Assembly (NCBI GenBank): GCA_029851415.1
Contig: CM056742.1
Span: 146,511,121-146,575,120 of the forward strand
Source of the DNA: Eretmocerus hayati
Lineage: Eukaryota > Arthropoda > Insecta > Hymenoptera > Aphelinidae
Reading direction: 5' to 3'
DNA: 64,000 bases
Of the stretch, positions 52,474-62,539 are shown piece by piece (within the stretch, counting starts at the first letter, position 1; every line of letters starts with the position of its first letter). The notes under the pieces were generated by a model. It was not told the DNA's origin. It did no database searches and worked only from the letters and a program-made list of their open reading frames with translations. A program made the translations under genes and the position numbers.

Positions 52474-52887
52474 GCCAAAAATAAGACATTACCGAAAATA
52501 GGACACCCCCATGAATAAGACATTCTTATCAGGGGTGAGAAAAATTATGATCCCTCTTCCGAATGTGAGGCATCAAAAATTTCCCCGAAAATAAGCCACC
52601 CCTCAGACATAGACAATCCTTAGTGATGAGCATTCGTGAATAGACTCTATCTTTTGTATCGGTCAATTTCCAGATGCAATCGTAGTGAGTCTATCCATTC
52701 TATGAATTTTCTGACTCGAATAAATATTCATCATTAGGTATGAGTTTGATTTCAGTTCATCATTGATTCAATCGGCCGTTTTTTTTTAATATCACAGTTG
52801 TGAAACATGTTCCGAATGTATCCCTTCTTAGAATACAAGACACCTCATCGAGGCTCGAAAAACTACAAGAAATGTCTTATTTTTGGC
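52474..52887. mobile_element. MITE with GCCAAAAATAAGACAT ends
   Basis: GCCAAAAATAAGACAT at 52474-52489 is perfectly complementary to 52872-52887. AATAAGACA and related motifs recur inside, especially near the left end. No coding capacity. The superfamily is not assigned. Confidence 0.6.
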
Positions 52888-53144
52888 AAAACACTTTGCC
52901 GCACATCGATAGCAATGATTGGAAACACAAATCTATCCGAAGTAGGAAGTAAAACAATTAGACATGTGTGAAAAATTGCACAGAAAACAACTGCAGATAA
53001 CTATCTTACCATCATGTCAGCGAGATGGATTTTGCTCATCGAAAAGCTATCTTCGTACCTGGCAATGGGAATTAGGAGAAAATTTTTTAAATTTCGAAAA
53101 TTGTCCATGATATTGTTTTTGACGAACAATTTTCAGACGAGGTA

Positions 53145-54050
53145 AAAAATAATTTCTCCAAGTCATTACTGATGTATTTTGAGCTGCTGAATACGAATGC
53201 AAACTCAGAACTACAGCTCCCCTTGGCCGTTATCGAGTTATGGCCATATTTATGAGTTTTTGCATTTGAGAGACAAATTCAAAATTGCGACTTTTTGAAG
53301 CAAAACTGATGACGAGATCGTTTTTATCGTCAAATTTCACGTCGAAGATATATTTTTGCAAAATTTTTGTACCCCCTAGGAAGCTAGAAAAGCCTGTATC
53401 TATAGATGAGCTCAGATTCCCTAGGCAGGGTAATTTCATCTTACGCCAAAATGCTGTCCAGGTAGGTCAAAACTAAGGGTGAGATAAGGTAAAATTTCTG
53501 GAAATTTTCACCACTGCTAAGAGCCTGAGATGAGAGTCAGAGCAAAAGTTACTAAGAAAATCACTAAAATCACCCGGCATCAGTTACGCTGATCCGGAGC
53601 CGCAAATGTGTCATCTTTGGCTCGCGTTTTCTTTCAGCTCTCCAGCATAGCTGAAAATTCCCAAAAAATACGTTTTTGATGTAAAATTCGACGCAAAATC
53701 CGATCCTGCCCTTAGTTTTGACCCACCTGGTCACCATTTTGGTGTGGGATAAAAATACCCCACCTAGGAAATTTAAGCTCATCTAGGGGTTCTTTTAGTT
53801 TCCTAGGGGGTACAAAAATTTTGGAAAAGTTCATTTTTGACGTGAAATTTAATGATGAAAACGATCCCGTCATCAAATACGCTTCAAAAATTCTTAATTT
53901 GACACTAAAACGCAAAAACTCGTACCTGAGTACTTTTGTAACTCATAAATATGGCCATAACTCGATAACGGCTAAGGGAGGCTGTTGTTTTGAGCTCGGA
54001 TCCGTGTTCAACAGCTCAAAATACGTCAGAAATGACCTTCACCTTTTCTG
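53145..54050. mobile_element. Inverted-repeat element with arms of about 340 bp
   Basis: 53145-53479 is the inverted, diverged copy of 53709-54050. Shared blocks include GTATTTTGAGCTG, CGTTATCGAGTTATGGCCAT, TTTGTACCCCCTAGGAA and GGTCAAAACTAAGGG. The loop (53480-53708) shows no coding. Open frames on the arms are mirrored and non-conserved. Confidence 0.75.
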
Positions 54051-56593
54051 GTCAGAAAAAATATTTCTTTTTGTAATCTTGTGTAATGATTCTCACACAA
54101 TATTTCAGAAACTGTAATACACTGAGTTTAGCACGGTGCTATTGTTGCGTTTCTTAAAAATTTATCAAAACGAGTTTGTTCCAGCTTAAGTTATCGACAT
54201 CAACTGTACGACCCATCTCAGCATTCTAAGAAACGAAGGAATTGCAGAGTTAATCGTGTCAATCATGAAATAAAATTGAGCCAAAATGTGTGGGTTTCGG
54301 AAAGACTAATAATCCCTCTTATACTGGACTGCGAAAGAAGAATTGTACGAGTTCTAGTCAGCAGAACCACGAGATATTGAGCGAAAAAGAATTGCTAGCT
54401 CACTACAGCGATATTATAGCCCGCTCAATATTACAGCCTCTTTATGGATATATCCAAGACTTCAGAAACGACACCAATGAGAAACAGGGCCGTAAGAAAA
54501 GCTCGAAACACGCCGGCCACACGATCGTCCGATCATAACCAGATTTTCCGCAGTACAATATACCAACCTCCGCAGTCTTCCATTTTTCTCCGAACGAAAA
54601 TCTCTGAATTTGCTAGCATACATTCTATCCGCCCGACCGAGCAAAATTCTGTCCTATATTCTATACCTTATACCTCCAACCTCGATCATCCCTTCGAGAA
54701 TCATACAGCCTCACAAACCCTATAGAGTCGATCCAACTCCAGCTCTCTCCCATACGTATTTCCAATCTCTGGCACGCAGCATAGCCTATTGTATACATAT
54801 ATATAGGTTATACATCTTAGGAATACGTATCCTTTTCAGTATGAGTGACTACAGGTATGGGTTTCGAATGCTCTGTTATATGGTAGAGGAGACATATAGA
54901 ACCAAACCGGCATCAGGTCTACGATTAAATGTGTGAGAGAGAGGTATGTATAGTAGTTGGTCGGCCTATCTGGCGGGTGTCAGAATAGCCTAGAGCTTGC
55001 GATGTCGTGTTGCTGTTACCTCTGGATACCCATATCATCATATATAGCCTTGTATATAGCGCCTTCGGGCTATTGCTCGGACTCTACACACATATAGTGA
55101 AGATACTGTGACGAGCAAAGCTCTCATCTATAGCTATATGTGTGTGTAGGTTAACGGATAACACGCACTGTGTATGGTACCAAGTGTAGATCGCACACTT
55201 CCACATTTTAGGATCAAAGTGGTGTGAGTGTGCAAACAGTGTTATCTAAATCAAGATCATCAGGCTATTGGTAGAATGGACGTATAGCTTTTATGGAAAT
55301 TGTAGATTGCGAACTTGCACATGCCCTTTGACACGCGCTTCTTGCAAATTGTCACGTTTCATGCTTAGCTATGTATGGCTTCACCTTTTTAGAATGAGAA
55401 TGTGCGATTGAAACATCAGTTTGTGAGCCATTGCTAACGTCATGTTACTTGAATTTTGAGGTTTGAAAATGAGTTTGATTAGGTACCGTGAACTGGGGTA
55501 ATTTTGGAACATCCATGAAAAAGTGACATGAAGGATTACGCTTAGGGTCCGGAATTCATCTTTAGGCTCTAAAAACAATAATTTCCACTCATTTTCAGAA
55601 CTATGTTTGCCGTGGGAATATCCCCATTTTTCCACAGCAGTCGTATCTAATCGTATGATTACTCATGACATTTCGTGTGTGTGTGTGCGTGTGTTTTCGT
55701 TGAGGTTTGAATCATTTTATTTGCATCTGATTGCATGATATCCTTATTGAGTTGTGTAATTTAGGTCAGTTCTTGGTGATCAATTTTGTATCATTTTATA
55801 AAATTTTATGATTTGTCTGACCAAAATCGTATATTTCTACTGTATAATATGTCAACCATATGTAACAAATTGAGAAAACATCAAATTTTCATCAAAATTG
55901 CTAACATTTGACAAGTATTCATTGAGATGTGTGAGAAATTCGAAACTTAATTTTGAAAAGTACCTATCCATAAACATTGCGATGAAATTATTCTATGATA
56001 AATTCATTAAAAAACTGGATCATGCTAGTTATCATTGATCCTACGTATATGTCGTGGAAAAAATTTCCATTCTGCAGATCATGATCATGCCTTTTTTGTA
56101 TGATTGATTTTAATTAAACCAAAAAGCTACGAGAGTCGTTCTCGTGGACAGCAATCGTTGTTCATATTCATCACGAATAAAAAAGATCAATTTCGAAACC
56201 TGAATTCGAGCAACCAAGTCTAGCGAGATCAGACAACTCATTTTTCCAAGAGTGTTCCAAAAAAAAAAAAGAAAAACAACGGTGTTGTTCCAAAGTCATT
56301 TCAGTTGACGGTATATTATTACATCAAAATGATTGTCTTCATAAGAAATGGAGACTTTGTGCAGTAGTATTACAGGTCATTGAGCAATCAGTCAATGATC
56401 TCTATGCTCTCGAAGAAAATTTATTGTAATGAGCGACTGAATATTGATAGATGCAAAAGCTCATCTGTTGTGCTTCGAGTACATCAATAACCGAATCTCT
56501 CTAGATTGTTATTTATGAGAGCTCATGAACCACCGCCAATTAATTGATGTGCAAAACAATACATAATGATCAATCGAAATCAGCAATTCTCTT

Positions 56594-56596
<3 letters not shown>
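54051..56596. other. Intron; one isolated TE end
   Basis: TACCGTGAACTGGGGTAATT at 55484-55503 resembles an end of the Tc1/mariner-like family at 59320-60981 but has no clear partner. A (GT)n-like run lies at about 55674-55693. Nothing else was recognised. Confidence 0.45.

Positions 56597-56639
<43 letters not shown>
56597..56639. repeat. (CT)n microsatellite, about 43 bp
   Basis: Uninterrupted CT dinucleotide run in intron. Confidence 0.95.
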
Positions 56640-56642
<3 letters not shown>

Positions 56643-56973
56643 CAACAAATCATTATGATGTATTTTAATAATTAGGTACCAAATGATTCAACACGAATCG
56701 ATTCCTAGTGGAATCATCACTAAAAACTTATGATCATCGGGAAAAGTTGGTGATTGTGAAAATTTCTTATATCACCCCTTTGATTTATGTTCTCAAGATT
56801 TTCAAGACTATGGATTGTGGCACAGAATTGATGGGTGAGAAACCATTTGTAATTGGAACTTCGACCAAATTTGGTGAGTATCAATAATAGTTTTTGATCG
56901 TCTGTGCGCAAATGAGTCTTTTTGCACACTGTTTTTCGATTTTCATTTGCTCACAGAAAATAAAAAAAAAACA

Positions 56974-57103
56974 TAGTATGATACTCGGGCGCAACGGTTT
57001 TCGCTTTCTCGTGACTATTTAGACCCTCGCCTGCGACTCGGGCCTAAAAAAGTATCTCGAAGTGCGAAAACCATCGCTTGCGCCCTTGTATCATAATATA
57101 CTA
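56974..57103. mobile_element. Small palindromic MITE, 130 bp
   Basis: TAGTATGATAC, GGGCGCAA and GGTTTTCGC at the left are mirrored at the right by GCGAAAACC, TTGCGCCC and GTATCATAATATACTA. The centre contains ACTCGGGC and TATTTAGACCCTCGCC. The TA at both ends may be a target duplication. Confidence 0.6.
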
Positions 57104-58202
57104 TTCTGTAATGCAAAAAGTCATAGGTATTACTTTGATCATACTTTGATTAAAACTTGATATGATTTTTCATGAAATAAAAATTCATCTTCGCGGATAT
57201 TAATATAAATTTTTCATCCAATCATCAGAAGCTGTTACATTCTATTCAATTATTTTGAATATCACATGAAAAATCTGATCAATCGTGTAAGTATTGCGAG
57301 TTGGAAAGCATGCCAAGTACCGACATAGACAAATTTTCAATTATATCCATCGATTATGGCAATATTTTGTAATTGAAAGAGCTACTGGCTCTGAAAACAC
57401 TCAAAAAATCGACGTAACTATAGAATTCGAAGGTACCTCGGAGGTTCGTCAACAAATTCGAAAAAATTCGACGATGCTCATTAATTCGCTATTAAAATAT
57501 AGGACTTCGACATCTTTTTAATAAAATTGTATGTGAGTCCTACATCATGAAACTATTTCATCTGAATTCCCAGAAAATCACACTCAAAGAAGAATAATCG
57601 TAACCCGATCAAATTTGTAGCTTCGACAATGGCTCGTAATGATTGATGATTGAACTCATGCGCAAACGAGCTCCACTCACATTGTGTGCGCATCGTGTAA
57701 TTAATTCAAGCTCATGCTGCTTTGAGCTTTAGTGTAGTCTCTCGCATTACCTACTTGTGAGAGAGCATCACTCACTACACTATATACACACAAGTAGATT
57801 GTCAATGAACATCACACAGATCGACTCAATATTTAGTGCATATATTTACTTTGAAAGCACATCTATGCCCCAAAAGCACACTGTTGATACGATACGAAGA
57901 TCTATAGATCGTGTGTCGGTCAACTATCACCGCGAGTCGAAATAGTACACTATACATATACATGGATGTAAAAGCTCTTTCTGTATCGGTTTAACGATAT
58001 GCCGACAATCGAATATATATTTAACGTCGTGCTGTGATATACTGATGGCTTCGTTAGCAGAAGGCACAAGACACATGTGTGTATGAGTGTGTGTAATAGA
58101 TTATGTATGTACATACGTGTACGTCGATGAAAGGTTCGAGATGTAATTGGGTTGGGGTGGTATTTAGTGCGAGGGTGTTGATATATGTATGTTTATACTC
58201 AC

Positions 58203-58347
58203 TTGCTGCTTTTGCAACGATGCGATGTCACCGCAAATGGGACCGAGGCCGGTAAGCTCCGTGTCTTTTCTGATTACCCATTCGATCAGCTCGCGTAGTG
58301 AGAGCAGAAGGGCGTTCCAGTGTTCGGTGTTGCTCTCTAGACGATTT
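58203..58347 (-). CDS. Dys: Dystrophin exon, spectrin-repeat segment (most 5' certain exon)
   Basis: The exon has 145 nt: one base finishes a codon carried over from the previous exon, then 48 codons follow. The translation includes HWNALLLSLRELIEWVIRK and ends LQKQQ. It aligns by eye with the dystrophin rod segment that in vertebrates carries a similar LSLQELLVWLQ helix followed by a Gly-rich turn and Val-Gln-Lys-Gln. The acceptor is CTGTTACAG and the donor is GTGAGT. The end is in phase 0, joining exon 47086-47209. The phase-2 exon that must precede it was not convincingly found in the window. The nearest exon-like sequence, at 61616-61678, is in the wrong phase. Confidence 0.9.
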
Positions 58348-58741
58348 CTGTAACAGATAGATCGATATCTTGTTATCGATTTTGAATATTATCTCAATAC
58401 GGTAATTCTTTATTCCATTTGGATTTTTAAGGATTTACAATAGCTCATTGCAGGGAATGCATTTTTGCCTTTTATAAAGAAATACTATTGATAAAATTTA
58501 CAAAAAAAATCCATTACTGCACAAGAAAATAATCTAAATGCTTTTACTGATAGTAATGAGAAATACGCTATAAATGACCGTGATGGAATCGTTGATAGAC
58601 AAATAATCATGGTACGCTTATTGAACCCCAAATATTGTATAATAATGGGCCAATACTCGTCAATTAGTTCTAGGAAATTTCAGTACACTCTATTCCTCGG
58701 AATTGGCAATGACTCACAACCATTACACCATCATTTAACAA

Positions 58742-58787
58742 TAATTAAATGCCTCATCACAAGTTGGTGTAATGAGGCATTTAATTA
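58742..58787. repeat. Perfect 16-bp-stem hairpin
   Basis: TAATTAAATGCCTCAT at 58742-58757 is perfectly complementary to 58772-58787, with a 14-nt loop. It lies 395 bp upstream (in gene sense) of dystrophin exon 58203-58347. Confidence 0.8.
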
Positions 58788-59319
58788 ATTCCATTTCAAT
58801 CATGTTACGGGAGTTAGAGATCTGACCATCCAGAATATGAATGACAGAAATTTTGATAAGTAACAAAATAATGCCTGAGTCGCATTTGAGTAATATGAAT
58901 TTTTGTATTCTCGCGTTGATTTGGCTCGCGATACAATACAATAAACTCCACGCAATCCACAGCTTTGGTTGTGGGGTATTTGAACAACAACAGCGACGAA
59001 TAAGTAATAGTTTTCACAGTGCTGTTTACAACTTCACTTTGTGGTTTCGCACAAATTGTCAACCAGTTCTCACTCCCTCGTAAACTCCTTCTCTTATAGC
59101 CCGTTCAAATACAACTTGGTAAGCGGCGCGAAGGAGTAGTTTGTATAGGATTTTGGCCAGGATTACTCCTTTGAATTATGATCTTTGTTTCTATAATGCA
59201 GTTTGAGCATTTAGATCCTGACTTGTGTAATTTTAATGTGGAAAGGTCATTCTGGAGCTACAGGACTCATTCAATTCATTCTCTGTCGATGTAAAAATGA
59301 GGTTCATCATTTTCAGATA

Positions 59320-60981
59320 CCGTCAACTGAGGTAGCTTTGGGACAGAAAGGGTAATTTTGAGACAACCCGGGAAAGAGTCCTTATCACATCAGCAAGGCA
59401 GATAATCCTGAGACTTTGGCACCTGTTCTCCCTAGTTGGGGCACGCATGAACAATGTTTTGCACCGGCGCGAGGTCCTCCATCAATTGTGAGTTCATTTA
59501 TAAGCAGGATTCTTTGAGTGTATGGTTTCAATACAAAAAACAGTCTTTCTGAAAAATTAGTATAATACTGACATTTGCAGGGTGACTTCTAGGTGACTGA
59601 GCTATATTTCATTTTTCTGTACACATATCTGAACGAATCCATCGTTATATTAGCGTACTTTTACCCACTTTCAATTATGTAGCGTGAAAACTAAAAAGAA
59701 TGTGTTTTCTTTTGCAAACCAGGGTAACTTTGAGACACGACTTTGAGCGCACATATTTCTGACCAAGGATGTCCGAATATACCGTCAAATTGGGTAACTT
59801 TGGTACAGTGGGTGTAACTTCGGTACACCCCTTAAAAATGACTTTCAAAGCTGCATAATTCGGCAAGGTGAATGATTCTATCGCTCTGAAACCTATTCCC
59901 CCCTCTTGGCACACGCATAAACAATATGTTGAGCCACCGTAGATCCCGTCTGAACGATTGTACTCGTTTATTGAAGCTTTTTCCGAAAATGCTGATTTAG
60001 CAGCGATACGCGAGTGGTTCAGTTAGTGTACCTGGCAAGAAGTGTCCCGGAACAAACTACGGGTGTATAATGCTACATTTCCATCACATATATCACCATA
60101 TTGAAGAAACCATCGTTACATGGAGGTATTTGAAGCATCCGGAATTTTAATGAATGAAAAACAGGAGAAAAAACCATGAAAAAGTGTACCAAAGTTACCC
60201 CACTCTAGGTAAGAAGCATGAGGATAGGGTAACTTCAGTACACATTCCTATGACAGCTTCATTTCATCTCACCTTGAGTCGAGTGATAATAAGACATCTG
60301 AACGATTAAAATTCATTCACTCGCATGTTGGTGGGTAGAATTGAGGTATTTTTCAAGTGTACCAAAGTTGCCCCATCGAGGTCTAACTTGGTACACTTCT
60401 TCAACTGCTAATAGCTCCGGCTCAGACACATCAAATTGGACTTTGTAGCCCGTCAATCGAAAGCTGAAACTGTGAGCTTGAGATTGATCTCTAATAGAAG
60501 TGGGGTTTGTCAATGTATGTTGAAAAGCCAAGCCAAAGAAGATAAATAGCAACGAAATCGTACCAAATTTACCCAATTTGACGGTACTCTAATACCTGTC
60601 AATCGAGAGCTGGAACTGTAAGCTTTCGATTGATCACAGACACAATGCAATTCTCATGAGACTGGTGCGAGACAGGTTGCATGAGTTCCAAGGAGAACAA
60701 TGTGACTTTTGTCCCAAAGTTACCCCAGTTGACGGTAGCTGAGGAATCCCCATACAATGTATGCTGTCCCAAAGTTACCCCAAACCGGTTTAACTTTGGG
60801 ACACGATTTTGAGCGCTTATAACTCCAACTAGAGCTGTTCAAATGCACTTTATAAACACCGCAATCGAAAGCTGAAGCTGTAAGCTTTCGATTGACTACA
60901 CATACAATGTGCCTCTGATGCAAGACGTACAAGTTTCACGAGTTTGAAGGTAATTTGTCTCAAAGTTACTCCAGTTGACAA
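59320..60981. mobile_element. Nested Tc1/mariner-like elements with TA target sites
   Basis: The outer copy starts TA then CCGTCAACTGAGGTAGCTTT (59320) and has a matching inverted end CCCCAGTTGACGG then TA (60735). A further related inverted end occurs at about 60955-60981. The TA dinucleotide and CC-initial ends suit Tc1/mariner MITEs. Motifs of the form CCAAAGTTACCCC recur in both orientations at least eight times. No transposase frame survives. Confidence 0.6.
59782..60584. mobile_element. Inner Tc1/mariner-like MITE, 803 bp
   Basis: TA then CCGTCAAATTGGGTAACTTT at 59782 is matched by an almost perfect inverted end finishing CCAATTTGACGG then TA at 60584. It lies inside the outer copy, consistent with insertion of a younger family member into an older one. 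Internal GTACCAAAGTTACCCC motifs are present at about 60185 and 60357. Confidence 0.6.
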
Positions 60982-61615
60982 TAATCAATGTTGCGACAGA
61001 TATTTTCATCATCATAATATTACTGAAAAATCTCCGCACTTATTTCTTCATACCCTATGGTAACATTCTTCCAAATCATGTTTTATGAAACAAATTTCAT
61101 TTTATCATTTTGACTCTAACATAATGAATACTGTCACTATTTTGGTACCAGAGTATTGATTAATCATCACTGGGGAATAATTCAAGATAATCTCAAACGA
61201 GTGGGATTTAATCCTCTCAAGATTCATTCAACACATGAAACTACATTTCCGACTAAAGCTATCATTTTCTTATCCAGCTACTCTTCACGGATATCGTAAG
61301 AGGTATCTGTAAAGAAAAAACACTTCCTCATCTAGAGATTCCACACTCTACCGAGGTCAACAAATTCTACGTCAAGTATTATCTCAACCACTTGAAAGAA
61401 AAAAATCTTCGAGGACCTATTGAATAATTCAAAAAATATAGCGATATACGATCGAGCTAAAACTTCGATTCTCTCGACAAACTGTAAACCCCCTGGTCGA
61501 TGAAACGCTCATAATGCATGCTTCGTTCACCATAATCCATATACACACATAGTAGAAAGAGAGAGAGATAGACTTGAGCCGTCGAGTATATATGAGTATT
61601 ATCGCGATAACTTAC

Positions 61616-61678
61616 CCGGAACGTGTTATGGCCTTGCATTTCGACGAGCAAGCTCCAAATCACTTCATTCAAATTTTC
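61616..61678 (-). other. Exon-like sequence of uncertain status
   Basis: A 63-nt open segment ends at a perfect consensus donor (CGG then GTAAGT) and follows an AG (ATGTAG). In frame it reads ENLNEVIWSLLVEMQGHNTFR split as ENLNEVIWSLLV and EMQGHNTFR, with an ATG at 61672. It ends in phase 0, whereas dystrophin exon 58203-58347 needs a phase-2 predecessor. It therefore cannot splice straight to that exon. The acceptor lacks a clear pyrimidine tract. It could be a real upstream rod exon with an unseen exon in between, an alternative 5' exon, or chance. Confidence 0.2.
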
Positions 61679-61770
61679 CTACATGTATTCTATTGAAATA
61701 CATTTGGGAATAAATTTCCAGATCGATCCGTTCACTCGTCTTTTTTATTTTTAAAGATTAAGGGTCGAAA

Positions 61771-62533
61771 TGTCAGTTCCGTGCATTGTTACTTTTGGAG
61801 ATCGACGTATAACTCCAGCACTAGCGTCGAAGTAAGAGTCGCTAAAGGTATGCTCAAATTTTTTCCTCGAAGTAAAATGTTGAACCAACCATTTTTCATA
61901 GGTATTATATCCAGAACTCGTAGTTTAGTCCCCAAGCCGTGTGCCTCAATCTTGTTATGGGATTTTCACTAAAAATGAGACATTTTTTTCAAATGCTCAC
62001 AGCGTATGCTAAATCGCGTCTAGGTCACTTTGTAGTGGACGAAATTTCAAGTAAATGGTTCAAACAATCGAATCCCAGTGCGAGAAAAAGTCTTGTTTGA
62101 AAGTTCTGAGTTCTGCATGTACATTCGTAGCCGAAAATTGGCCTGGTAATTAACTTTGTCAGTTCCGTGCATACCATGTTACCACACTAGAAGTCAATTT
62201 ATCTGGGCGGGAACAATCTTTTCCACTAAAGTATGGTGGGAATAGATCAAATCTACAAGGAGAATTTTCTATGTCGACTCTGCTATTTTTGCGAGCCATT
62301 TTAAGGGCGAAATGTCAGTTCCGTGCATGTCAGTTTCGTGCATTCAAAAGCTGTTCCCTGGGGTACTCTATAGCTCGCGAAAGACGGAGAAATGAAATTA
62401 TCTGGTCCAGAGCAAGTGTTTCCGACTCAAAACAACCATCTAAACATGAATTTCAAGGTCACATGGTCTTATCGCATCAGGATTCCTCGCTAGACAAAGA
62501 AACGTCAAAAACCGAAAATGTCAGTTCCGTGCA
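61771..62533 (+). repeat. Five direct copies of TGTCAGTTCCGTGCA
   Basis: Copies occur at 61771, 62158, 62313, 62329 (one substitution) and 62519, all on the plus strand. The first and third are preceded by related TTAAGGG(T)CGAAA. The motif spacing is irregular and the intervening sequence is not repeated, so this is either the subterminal repeat of a transposon or a dispersed motif cluster. Confidence 0.7.
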
Positions 62534-62539
62534 CCTCTT

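Larger units (their letters stand above)
3919..58347 (-). other. Dys: Dystrophin gene, partial (distal rod to first half of WW domain)
   Basis: Five exons in order on the minus strand encode a continuous dystrophin segment. Phases agree at every junction: exon 58203-58347 ends in phase 0 and 47086-47209 starts in phase 0. That exon leaves one base, and 45120-45286 supplies two. 45120-45286 then ends in phase 0 and 5214-5482 starts in phase 0. That exon leaves AG, completed by one base of 3919-4077, which leaves AA. All donors are GT and all acceptors AG. Dystrophin is the cytoplasmic linker between cortical actin and the dystroglycan complex at the muscle and neural membrane. The segment here covers the last spectrin-like repeats and the start of the WW domain, which together with the EF-hands binds beta-dystroglycan. 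Introns from 5' to 3' are about 11.0, 1.8, 39.6 and 1.1 kb. Both ends of the gene lie outside the window. Confidence 0.93.

Noticed and set aside
59320..62533. Regularly recurring short motifs considered as a CRISPR-like array
   Set aside because: Spacing is irregular, orientation is mixed and the context is a eukaryotic intron. Transposon ends explain most of it.
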